Assembly (NCBI GenBank): GCA_003696705.1
Contig: RFGD01000185.1
Location: forward strand, 1 to 10,507
DNA length: 10,507 nucleotides
Reading direction: 5' to 3'
From: Alphaproteobacteria bacterium
GTDB lineage: Bacteria > Pseudomonadota > Alphaproteobacteria > Rhodobacterales > Rhodobacteraceae
Part shown: positions 1 to 5,299 of the stretch, piece by piece
Numbering within the stretch: position 1 is the stretch's first letter
Layout: every line of letters begins with the position of its first letter
The notes under the pieces: generated by a model
Seen by the model: only the letters and a program-made list of their open reading frames with translations
What the model was told of the DNA's origin: nothing
The model's database searches: none
Position numbers and translations under genes: made by a program

Positions 1-103
1 TACGGTGCAGCCGCTGCGCCGGCAGGTTCCCGGATCTGATGTGCCGCCGGACGGTGTCCTCGGTCAACGCCCAGTGGCGCGCGACATCGGAAATGGTCAA
101 CAT
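1..103 (-). CDS. Helix-turn-helix DNA-binding protein, N-terminal part (runs off the left edge)
   Basis: Reading on the minus strand from the ATG at 103 gives 34 codons without a stop before the window ends. The peptide begins MLTISDVARHW and continues through TEDTVRRHIRSGNLPAQRL. This is the pattern of a MerR/excisionase-like HTH (HTH_17 type): a short strand with 'ISDVA', a recognition helix around 'EDTVRRHIRSG', then a basic turn 'LPAQRL'. A strong ribosome site (GGGAGGAG, five bases before ATG) supports the start. Family members include excisionases, small regulators and N-terminal HTH domains of larger proteins. With only the first third visible, the full product and its targets cannot be named. 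It is divergent from flaF and separated from it by about 475 bp, so it is probably not part of the flagellar operons. Confidence 0.72.
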   Translation of the reverse strand, partial: MLTISDVARHWALTEDTVRRHIRSGNLPAQRLHR

Positions 104-114
104 TCAAACTCCTC

Positions 115-128
115 CCTGATCGGTCAGG
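115..128. repeat. Inverted repeat overlapping the HTH gene's ribosome site
   Basis: CCTGA (115-119), TCGG spacer, TCAGG (124-128). The left arm overlaps the GGGAGGAG ribosome site of the minus-strand HTH gene. It could be an autoregulatory operator or an RNA hairpin that hides the ribosome site. A 5-bp arm is short, so chance is possible. Confidence 0.3.
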
Positions 129-504
129 ACCGGGAAATGGGCCCCGCCGCCGCCAATCCAAAACCCGAAGGACCGCGCGGGCGAGGATACGCCCGACGAG
201 CACGGCCGGGGCACAGGTGATCGCTGTTGTGGGCGCCGGGGACCTGCCGCTGAAACGGTCGGCGCAACGGCCGGGGGCCGACGAAGCACGACTTCATATG
301 AGACGGTTCAGGTGGGGCTGATCAGGGTCCTTGGGGACCGGCGGTGCTCGCTTGTGAAAGGACGAGCCTCCCCGCACCAGAAACCGACTTTTGGACGCTG
401 GCAGGGCCACCGCCGGATGCCCCTTCGCCTAGTGCATGAGCCGTGCAAGGACCTTTGGCCGGGGAGGGGCGACGGGGCAACTACGGCCAAGAATTATCGA
501 AGTT

Positions 505-520
505 TTAAATATAATTTAAC
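505..520 (+). promoter_or_regulatory. CtrA-binding site upstream of flaF, overlapping a TATAAT hexamer
   Basis: The bases read TTAA (505-508), seven bases, TTAAC (516-520). This matches the full CtrA consensus TTAA-N7-TTAAC known from Caulobacter and seen in Rhodobacterales, where CtrA activates flagellar genes. A perfect TATAAT lies at 510-515, inside the spacer. Two readings are possible. Either the box sits at the -35 position of a promoter starting near 545 (activation), or TATAAT is a -10 with a start near 522 and CtrA covers it. No good -35 (TTGACA-like) is visible 16-18 bp before TATAAT, which mildly favours CtrA activation. By eye the only other TTAA tetranucleotides in the window are in the fliF/fliL intergenic region. 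Confidence 0.75.
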
Positions 521-523
521 CGG

Positions 524-569
524 CTCTGGTTAGTTCTTTTCAAGAGGCAGAAGAACTCGATAACCAGAG
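524..569 (+). repeat. Long inverted repeat in the flaF leader
   Basis: Left arm CTCTGGTTA-GTTCTT (524-538) pairs with AAGAAC (551-556), a 4-base bulge TCGA, and TAACCAGAG (561-569): 15 paired bases around a 12-base loop. The right arm ends ten bases before the flaF ATG and overlaps its weak purine-rich ribosome site (AGAGAAG, 566-572). As RNA it would be a stable stem able to limit flaF translation. As DNA it could be an operator. If transcription starts about 25 bp after the CtrA box, the left arm would not be transcribed and the DNA reading would be preferred. Confidence 0.7.
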
Positions 570-579
570 AAGAAAAGAA

Positions 580-963
580 ATGGGCATTGCAGCATACAGG
601 CGCACCATCACGAAGACGGAATCGCCACGTCAGATAGAACGTCGGCTTCTGATGGGGGTAACGGCCGAACTCGAGAAGTACCGTCACTTCGACGAACTGG
701 AGAAACCGGGCGACAAGTTGAAGCTCCTCGCGCAGGGATTGCGAGAGGCCGTCTGGAAGAACGAGCGCATCTGGATGACGTTCAAGAACGATCTCGTCTA
801 CGAGGCGAACGCGCTTCCCCCGAACCTGAGGGCGTCGCTCATTTCGCTTGGGTTCTGGGTGGAGAACCACAGTCAAGGCGTTCTTGCCGGCACACACAGG
901 CTGGAGCCGTTGATCTCTGTGAACCGGAGCATAATCGACGGTCTCGCCGGTTCCCAGCGGTAG
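580..963 (+). CDS. flaF: Flagellar biosynthesis regulator FlaF
   Basis: 127 aa, the usual size for FlaF. The start MGIAAYRRTITKTESPRQIE matches the family's N-terminal Y-x-R-T-x-T-x-T-E-x-P-R-Q pattern. Residues 58-98 carry the other typical block (EAVWKNERIWMTF, then NALPPNLRASLISLGFWVE). In alphaproteobacteria FlaF is needed for flagellin production or secretion and works against FlbT, which lowers flagellin mRNA stability and translation. The ATG at 580 follows only a weak purine-rich ribosome site. A CtrA box and a long inverted repeat lie directly upstream, so the gene is probably cell-cycle or CtrA controlled and may be regulated at translation. It leads a short operon with flbT (11-bp gap). 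No flagellin gene lies next to it in this window, unlike in several relatives. Confidence 0.93.
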   Translation: MGIAAYRRTITKTESPRQIERRLLMGVTAELEKYRHFDELEKPGDKLKLLAQGLREAVWKNERIWMTFKNDLVYEANALPPNLRASLISLGFWVENHSQGVLAGTHRLEPLISVNRSIIDGLAGSQR

Positions 964-974
964 GGGGCGGCGGC

Positions 975-1388
975 ATGGGACTGCGATTGACACTCAAGCC
1001 GAACGAGCGGGTCGTGGTCAACGGCTGCGTCATAAGGAATGCAGATCGTCGCCAGACCCTGACGATCGAGACCTTGGCTGACGTTGTCCGCGAAGCGGAT
1101 CTTCTTGACGAAGCCGAAGCCGCGACGCCGGTGAAGGAAGTCTACTTCCTTGTCCAGTCGTCTCTTCTCAGACCCGAGATCAGGGACGAAGTGATGCCCG
1201 TCATCCAGCAGAAGCTCGCGAAGCTCGTCGCTGTCTTTCACGACGAGATGGCAAATCACATCTTCGACGCCGCAATGCAGGTGTCGATGCGGGACTATTA
1301 CAAGGCCATGCGCGCCCTGCGTCCGGTCATGGACTACGAGGAGGTGTTGCTCGAGCGGATCAGGGGAACGTCTACCGCCGCCGAGTGA
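975..1388 (+). CDS. flbT: Flagellum biosynthesis repressor FlbT
   Basis: 137 aa, the normal FlbT length. It begins MGLRLTLKPNERVVVNGCVI, the family's N-terminal signature (basic start, L-x-L-K-P-x-E-R-x-x-x-N-G-x-V). The middle has the conserved VYFLVQSSLLRPE stretch near residues 56-68, and the C-terminal half is helical (YYKAMRALRPVMDYEEVLL). In Caulobacter FlbT binds the 5' untranslated part of flagellin mRNA and promotes its decay when the hook-basal body is not finished. Here it follows flaF by 11 bp, with an AGGGG ribosome site that overlaps the flaF stop, so the two are co-translated. The leader of its own operon contains a strong inverted repeat, a possible target, but that is inference. 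Confidence 0.95.
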   Translation: MGLRLTLKPNERVVVNGCVIRNADRRQTLTIETLADVVREADLLDEAEAATPVKEVYFLVQSSLLRPEIRDEVMPVIQQKLAKLVAVFHDEMANHIFDAAMQVSMRDYYKAMRALRPVMDYEEVLLERIRGTSTAAE

Positions 1389-1415
1389 GGGCATTGGGAA
1401 AGGGGACCTTCCGCG

Positions 1416-2243
1416 ATGGTATTGAGCCTGTCGGGACTGAGCGCTTCGCTTGCGCTGCAGTTGGTCGACAAGACCTATGACAGACAGATTGCGCAGCTAA
1501 GGTCCGAACCGCAGCACGAACGCGCCGAGGCCGCCTTTCGCGAGCGGATCGCCGCGGTCACCAGTCCGAAGGACTTCATTGACGACTACGAAGTCTACAG
1601 CTTCGTCATGCGCGCGTTCGATCTCGAGGACCAGATCTTCGGCAAGGCGATGATGCGGCGCATACTGGAGAGCGACCCGAACGACCCGAAATCGCTGGTC
1701 AACAAGCTTGTCGACCCGCGGTTCAAGGCAATCCACAAGGCCATGGGCTTTGGCGGCGCAAGCGGCACAACGGCTGCGCGGTTTTCGGACCCGTCCTGGC
1801 AGGATGCCATTGTCGACCGATACTATCGGCGGATGTTCATCAACGTGGAGACCGATGAAAACGAGACGGTCGGCATGGTCCTTGAGTTCCGCGAAAAGGT
1901 CGCAGGGATCAGGAGCTGGTACGACGTCCTGAAAGACAAGGAGCTTTCCTCTTTCTTCCGGACCGCGCTGTCGCTGCCCGACGAGATGGCAACGCTCGAC
2001 GTTGACAGACAGAAACGAATTCTGGAAGGCAAGTTCGACATCGCAAAGCTTGCCGACCCGGAAGAACAGACGCGGCTGGTACGGCGGTTCATTGCCATTT
2101 CCGAGGCGACGGGTGCGTCGAGTTCCTTCAGCAGTCCCGCGGTGTCGCTTCTGACCGGTGCGGCAAGCTTGGGCACAAGCGGGCTGGTTGCCACGCTGAA
2201 CATTGAACCCGTGAAGTTTTCGGCGTCGCGTCTCTACCGGTGA
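1416..2243 (+). CDS. DUF1217 family flagellar-cluster protein
   Basis: 275 aa, soluble, with no signal peptide or membrane segment. The pattern fits DUF1217 proteins, found almost only in alphaproteobacterial flagellar clusters: an N-terminal helix after 'LSGLSASLALQLVDKTYDRQ', then FIDDYEVYSFVMRAFDLED and ILESDPNDPKSLVNKLVDPR around residues 50-105, then a second related unit (FSDPSWQDAIVDRYYRR, near 123-139; REKVAGIRSWYDVLKDKEL; LARP-free helical tail). The biochemical function is unknown to me; secretion as an axial or assembly factor is one possibility given the neighbours. The ATG at 1416 has a GGGG-rich ribosome site about 11 bases upstream and lies 27 bp after flbT, so it is probably the third gene of the flaF operon. 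It converges on fliG with an 18-bp gap. Confidence 0.85.
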   Translation: MVLSLSGLSASLALQLVDKTYDRQIAQLRSEPQHERAEAAFRERIAAVTSPKDFIDDYEVYSFVMRAFDLEDQIFGKAMMRRILESDPNDPKSLVNKLVDPRFKAIHKAMGFGGASGTTAARFSDPSWQDAIVDRYYRRMFINVETDENETVGMVLEFREKVAGIRSWYDVLKDKELSSFFRTALSLPDEMATLDVDRQKRILEGKFDIAKLADPEEQTRLVRRFIAISEATGASSSFSSPAVSLLTGAASLGTSGLVATLNIEPVKFSASRLYR

Positions 2244-2251
2244 GGACGCAC

Positions 2252-2269
2252 TGATCCCCTGTCAGATCA
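2252..2269. repeat. Small inverted repeat between the convergent DUF1217 gene and fliG
   Basis: TGATC (2252-2256) and GATCA (2265-2269) around an 8-base loop, spanning the 18-bp gap and the fliG stop codon. It is symmetrical, as a bidirectional terminator would be, but it is short and lacks a T-tract on either side. I see no other terminator between these convergent operons. Confidence 0.2.
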
Positions 2270-3287
2270 TCTCTTCCTCGTCCCCCTCGGGACCGGGAAG
2301 CTCGATCTCTCCATCCTGGGCGAGGCGAATGGCGGCCTCTACAAGTTCGGCCTGGGCCACCTTGACGTCACGCAGGCGGACCGGTCCAAGCGCCTTCATT
2401 TCGTCGGCCAGCATGTCCCGAGACCGCGCCGGAAGCGATGACAGGAAATGCTCTCGGACCTCCTTCTTTGCGCCCCTGAGCGCGAGCGGAAGCGTGTTCC
2501 CGGAGACTTCTCGCATGATCTTCGGCAGGTCCATGGGCGAGATCTTCACCATGTCGTCAAAGACGAACATCTGTTTCCGGATGGCCTGGATCTGCTCGGG
2601 GGCCGTCTTCTCGAGGGTCGAGGCAATGCGCTCGAAAAGCTCCGTGTCGATCTTGTTGAAGACGGATACGAGCTTGCTTTCGACTTTCGCGCCCGCACCT
2701 TTGCCGGCCTTGGCAAGAACCTCGCCCTGGAGGCTTTCCTCGATGGTGCGAAGCGCGACCTCAGAAAGCTCGTCCAGCGTCAGCATGCGCTCGACGATCC
2801 GGCCTGCGCGCTCTTCGCCGAGAAGAGGAAGGACCTTCGCAACGCAGTCCGGTTCAAGCTGGGAGAGGATTACCGCGGCGGTCTGATCCTGTTCCCTTGC
2901 AAGCAGTCCCGCAAGCTCCTTTTCTTCCAGCTTCGAAAGCTCCTTCCAGAGGTTCTTTCCGTTCTCGTTCTGGATCTCTCCAAGGATTTCGGTCACCCGC
3001 TCCTCGGGAAGGAAGCTCTTGAGGAGATTCTTTGCTGCAGAGACGGATCCCGTGACGCCGCCGTATGTTGCGACGCTCTGGCCGAACTCGTCCATGACCT
3101 GCTCGACGACATCGGCACGCACCTCGCCGATATCCGAAATCGCACGCGTGATCGCGCGGATCTCTGCCTCGTCGAGCTGCTGCATCAGGGCGCCACCAAG
3201 ATCTTCTCCAAGGCAGAGAAACATGATTGCCGACTTCTGAACGCCGGTCAGGTCGCTGACTTTCTGGATCGATTTGTACATTTTCAT
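2262..3287 (-). CDS. fliG: Flagellar motor switch protein FliG
   Basis: 341 aa, the usual FliG length. N-terminal domain: VQKSAIMFLCLGEDLGGALM near residues 16-35 (FliF binding). Middle domain: the usual EHPQ motif is replaced by EQDQ (132-135). C-terminal domain: MFVF (240-243), then the charged torque helix. Residues R271, R288, D295, E296 and R304 align with E. coli K264, R281, D288, D289 and R297, so all five stator-contact charges keep their sign. The tail is acidic (EGDEEEMI). The ATG at 3287 was chosen because AAGGA lies seven bases upstream; a GTG at 3326 would add 13 residues without a ribosome site. It is the last gene in the fliF direction, 128 bp after fliP. Usually fliG follows fliF directly, so this placement is unusual, although the protein looks intact. 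A GATATC-like -10 in the gap could give it its own promoter. Confidence 0.96.
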   Translation of the reverse strand: MKMYKSIQKVSDLTGVQKSAIMFLCLGEDLGGALMQQLDEAEIRAITRAISDIGEVRADVVEQVMDEFGQSVATYGGVTGSVSAAKNLLKSFLPEERVTEILGEIQNENGKNLWKELSKLEEKELAGLLAREQDQTAAVILSQLEPDCVAKVLPLLGEERAGRIVERMLTLDELSEVALRTIEESLQGEVLAKAGKGAGAKVESKLVSVFNKIDTELFERIASTLEKTAPEQIQAIRKQMFVFDDMVKISPMDLPKIMREVSGNTLPLALRGAKKEVREHFLSSLPARSRDMLADEMKALGPVRLRDVKVAQAELVEAAIRLAQDGEIELPGPEGDEEEMI

Positions 3288-3409
3288 CGGTCGATCCTTG
3301 CTCGGACTTCGGCTTCGTCTTGGCACGCATATGGATATCGCGAATTAGCGGGCGTCGACAAGAAGGACTGGACGCGGCATTGGCGCCGGCCGTGGCTTGT
3401 GCGTGACAT
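3284..3409 (-). CDS. Possible 41-codon ORF between fliP and fliG (doubtful)
   Basis: In the fliP-fliG gap an ATG at 3409 follows AGGA by four bases and opens a frame of 41 codons. It ends in a TGA that overlaps the fliG ATG (ATGA). The peptide starts MSRTSHGRRQCRVQSF and is basic, with no recognisable domain. Position and overlap would suit a leader peptide coupling fliG translation to upstream ribosomes. The composition gives no strong sign of coding, so it may be chance. Confidence 0.2.
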   Translation of the reverse strand: MSRTSHGRRQCRVQSFLSTPANSRYPYACQDEAEVRARIDR

Positions 3410-3415
3410 GGAATC

Positions 3416-4234
3416 CTACCCGCCAGCCGTCTGAAGATAGGATTCCATCAACGAACCAGCGACCATGTACCAGCCGTCGACGAGCACGAAAAAGATCACC
3501 TTGAACGGGAGCGAGACGATGACCGGTGGAAGCATCATCATGCCGGCGCTCATCAGAATGGATGCGACGATGAGGTCGATCGCGATGAAGGGGAGGTAAA
3601 GAAGGAACCCGATCGAGAAGGCTCTTCGCAGTTCGGAAATGACAAAGGACGGAATGACGATCCGCCATCCGACTTCGCTGCCGTCCGGCGCCGGCTCGCG
3701 CCCCGCTTTCGCGTCTATGGACTGAAACAGCGCAATGTCCTTTGGCCGGGTGTTTGCAACCATGAAGCGCCGGAACGGCTCTGCGATCCTGGGGATGGCC
3801 TGTTCTTCGACGATCTCGTTCCGGATCAGGGGTTCGAGGCCGTCGCGCCAGGCGTCTTCGAAGACCGGTTGCATGACGAAAAAGGTCATGAACAGGGCCA
3901 TCGCGTTCAGGACCATGTTCGGCGGGGTCTGGTTGAGGCCCAAGGCCGACCGCAGCATGGAAAACACGATGACGAAGCGGGTGAAGCTTGTCGCAACCAC
4001 CAGAAGGCCCGGTGCGATGGAGAGAACGGTGATCAGCGCAAAGAGCTGAATGAGCCGACCCGAGAGCCCACCATCCGGGGTGCCGCCAAGCCGTTCGGAC
4101 AGGTCGCGGATCACGTTTCCGATTTCTGCCTCCTGCCCGAAGGCCGGACTGGCAGAAACGATGAGCGCCCCGAGCGTGAGCCCGGCGGCTACCCGCCACC
4201 TTGCGGCGTTTCTGGGGCTCGCGGCGCCGGCCAT
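3416..4234 (-). CDS. fliP: Flagellar type III export gate protein FliP
   Basis: 272 aa, slightly longer than the common 245-255. A signal peptide covers about residues 1-33 (Arg-rich start, hydrophobic GLTLGALIVSASPAFG, probable cut before QEAE), as is usual for FliP. Membrane segments lie near 62-82, 84-124, 205-230 and 236-262. Both family signatures are clear: ATSFTRFVIVFSMLRSALG followed by NQTPPN (81-106), and LLYLPFIAIDLIVASILMSA then GMMMLPPVIVSLPFK (211-245). FliP forms, with FliQ and FliR, the helical gate in the MS ring through which rod, hook and filament subunits leave the cell. Its ATG overlaps the fliN stop by one base (TGATG), so translation is coupled. fliQ, fliR, flhA and flhB are not in the window. 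Confidence 0.97.
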   Translation of the reverse strand: MAGAASPRNAARWRVAAGLTLGALIVSASPAFGQEAEIGNVIRDLSERLGGTPDGGLSGRLIQLFALITVLSIAPGLLVVATSFTRFVIVFSMLRSALGLNQTPPNMVLNAMALFMTFFVMQPVFEDAWRDGLEPLIRNEIVEEQAIPRIAEPFRRFMVANTRPKDIALFQSIDAKAGREPAPDGSEVGWRIVIPSFVISELRRAFSIGFLLYLPFIAIDLIVASILMSAGMMMLPPVIVSLPFKVIFFVLVDGWYMVAGSLMESYLQTAGG

Positions 4235-4623
4235 CAGTCCGTCAGAACGACGTCCTTGAGGACCTCGCGAATGGCGACGCCGATGAGATCTCCGTTGACC
4301 TTGACCAGATCGCCGCGCGCGACGAGGCGGTCATTGATCATGATGTCGACGGGGTCGCCGACGCGCCTGTCGAGCTCGACAACAGAACCCTTCGTGAATT
4401 CGAGGAGTTCTGAGATCGGAAGGCGCCGTCTGCCGAGCACAACGCGAACATCGAGACGCACGCCCAGAAGGGCCTCGACGCTCTTCGCCTCTTCGCGGCC
4501 GACACGGGCGCCGGTCTTGATCGGGGCGGCCTCGGACCCGGCGTCAAGCTTGCCTTCGCTCTCGGCGGGTTGCGGCTGCATCGGGCTCTTCTCGTTGCTG
4601 CCAGGTGCGATTTCGGGTTCCAT
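4234..4623 (-). CDS. fliN: Flagellar motor switch protein FliN
   Basis: 129 aa, close to FliN of enteric bacteria (137 aa). Residues 1-45 are polar, Pro/Glu-rich and probably unstructured. Residues 48-125 form the SpoA (SPOA/FliN) domain, with the characteristic blocks LLGVRLDVRVVLGRRRLPIS, LLEFTKGSVVELDRRVGDPV and INDRLVARGDLVKVNGDLIG. FliN makes the lower C ring with FliM and is the docking site for FliH and the export ATPase. The ATG lies one base after the fliH stop and has an AGGGAA ribosome site about seven bases upstream. FliH is encoded directly before it and is its known binding partner. Confidence 0.93.
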   Translation of the reverse strand: MEPEIAPGSNEKSPMQPQPAESEGKLDAGSEAAPIKTGARVGREEAKSVEALLGVRLDVRVVLGRRRLPISELLEFTKGSVVELDRRVGDPVDIMINDRLVARGDLVKVNGDLIGVAIREVLKDVVLTD

Positions 4624-4624
4624 T

Positions 4625-5299
4625 TCAGTCTTTCCCTGTAGCTGATCCGTTCAATTGGCACAGTGCGGTCTTCATGATCGCGATTACCTCGTCGCATGTT
4701 CGGTCGAGGTCGTATTCCATGCGCCCACTCTCCCATTCGACGCGGACGGCACATCCCGACAGCCCGTCGTCAGCACCAAGCTTCAGCTCAAGGCCCCGAT
4801 CGTTCAGGCGTTCGAAGGCCGGGAGCTTCTCGGCCACGGCTTCGAGAAGGGGAGGGGGCACCAGCACGCGTATGGCGTCGTTTCCCGAAGCCGAGCGCAG
4901 ACCGGTTCGGATTCGTTCGGCGACGATTTCCGTCGAAAGCCCTTCGACGACGCCGGGCACCAGGCGTTCGGCGACAGAAACGATGAAGGCGGCGATGTCG
5001 GCTTCCACCTCCTGGCGAATGCGGGCGGCGTCACCGGACAGGGTCTCGAGAGATTCGCTGATCGACCGAACGGATTGCGCAAGCACGTGCTCGCGATCCT
5101 CGGCGGCCTCGGTTTTCCCGTGGATCCTTCCGGTCTCGAAGGCTTCGGCGCGCGCTTCGGCGAGCATGCGCTCGACCTCTTCGGCAAGAAAACTCACTGA
5201 ACCTTCGGAGATTGCGCTTCCCGCTGGCGATCCCGCCGAACCCGGGCCAGGCACCGGTTCGGTTTCCGTATCGAAATTTCGATGGAACAGCTCGATCAT
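4625..5299 (-). CDS. fliH: Flagellar assembly protein FliH (export ATPase regulator)
   Basis: 224 aa, typical for FliH. The first residues MIELFHRNFD carry aromatic residues (F5, F9) where E. coli FliH uses Trp residues to bind FlhA/FliN. Residues about 37-85 are a helical coiled region with one GxxxG step (GRIHG). The C-terminal half (from about DIAAFIVSVAERLVPGVV) is the conserved FliH/YscL domain related to V-ATPase E subunits, including IRVLVPPPLLEAV and the late CAVRVEWESGRMEYDLD stretch. FliH holds the FliI ATPase and brings it to FliN at the C ring. The assignment rests partly on position between fliF and fliN, because FliH sequences diverge strongly. Its ATG overlaps the fliF stop (ATGA), with GGAGG seven bases upstream. 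fliI is not in this window. Confidence 0.87.
   Translation of the reverse strand: MIELFHRNFDTETEPVPGPGSAGSPAGSAISEGSVSFLAEEVERMLAEARAEAFETGRIHGKTEAAEDREHVLAQSVRSISESLETLSGDAARIRQEVEADIAAFIVSVAERLVPGVVEGLSTEIVAERIRTGLRSASGNDAIRVLVPPPLLEAVAEKLPAFERLNDRGLELKLGADDGLSGCAVRVEWESGRMEYDLDRTCDEVIAIMKTALCQLNGSATGKD

Larger units (their letters stand above)
104..579. other. Intergenic region between the HTH gene and flaF, no convincing gene
   Basis: About 475 bp lie between two divergent genes. Open frames on both strands lack ribosome sites, start at GTG or end inside the flaF leader, and their peptides look like no family I know. Visible structure is as follows. A small inverted repeat CCTGA-TCGG-TCAGG (115-128) overlaps the ribosome site of the HTH gene. 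A perfect 5-bp hairpin GGTCC-TTGG-GGACC lies at 326-339. The last 80 bases are AT-rich and hold the flaF control region, listed separately. Roughly 130-480 is GC-rich like coding DNA but shows no recognisable product; it could be gene remnant, leader or small RNA. Confidence 0.6.

Noticed and set aside
308..533. Overlapping open frames on both strands in the intergenic region before flaF
   Set aside because: GTG or unsupported starts, no ribosome site, and the plus frame runs into the CtrA box and leader repeat.
2448..3434. A 328-codon open frame on the plus strand, antisense to fliG
   Set aside because: It mirrors fliG codons, a common effect in GC-rich DNA. It has no family pattern or ribosome site, and fliG on the other strand is certain.
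3869..4645. Open frame of 258 codons antisense to fliP and fliN
   Set aside because: Crosses two certain genes; composition is Arg/Ser/Pro-rich as in out-of-frame GC-rich DNA.
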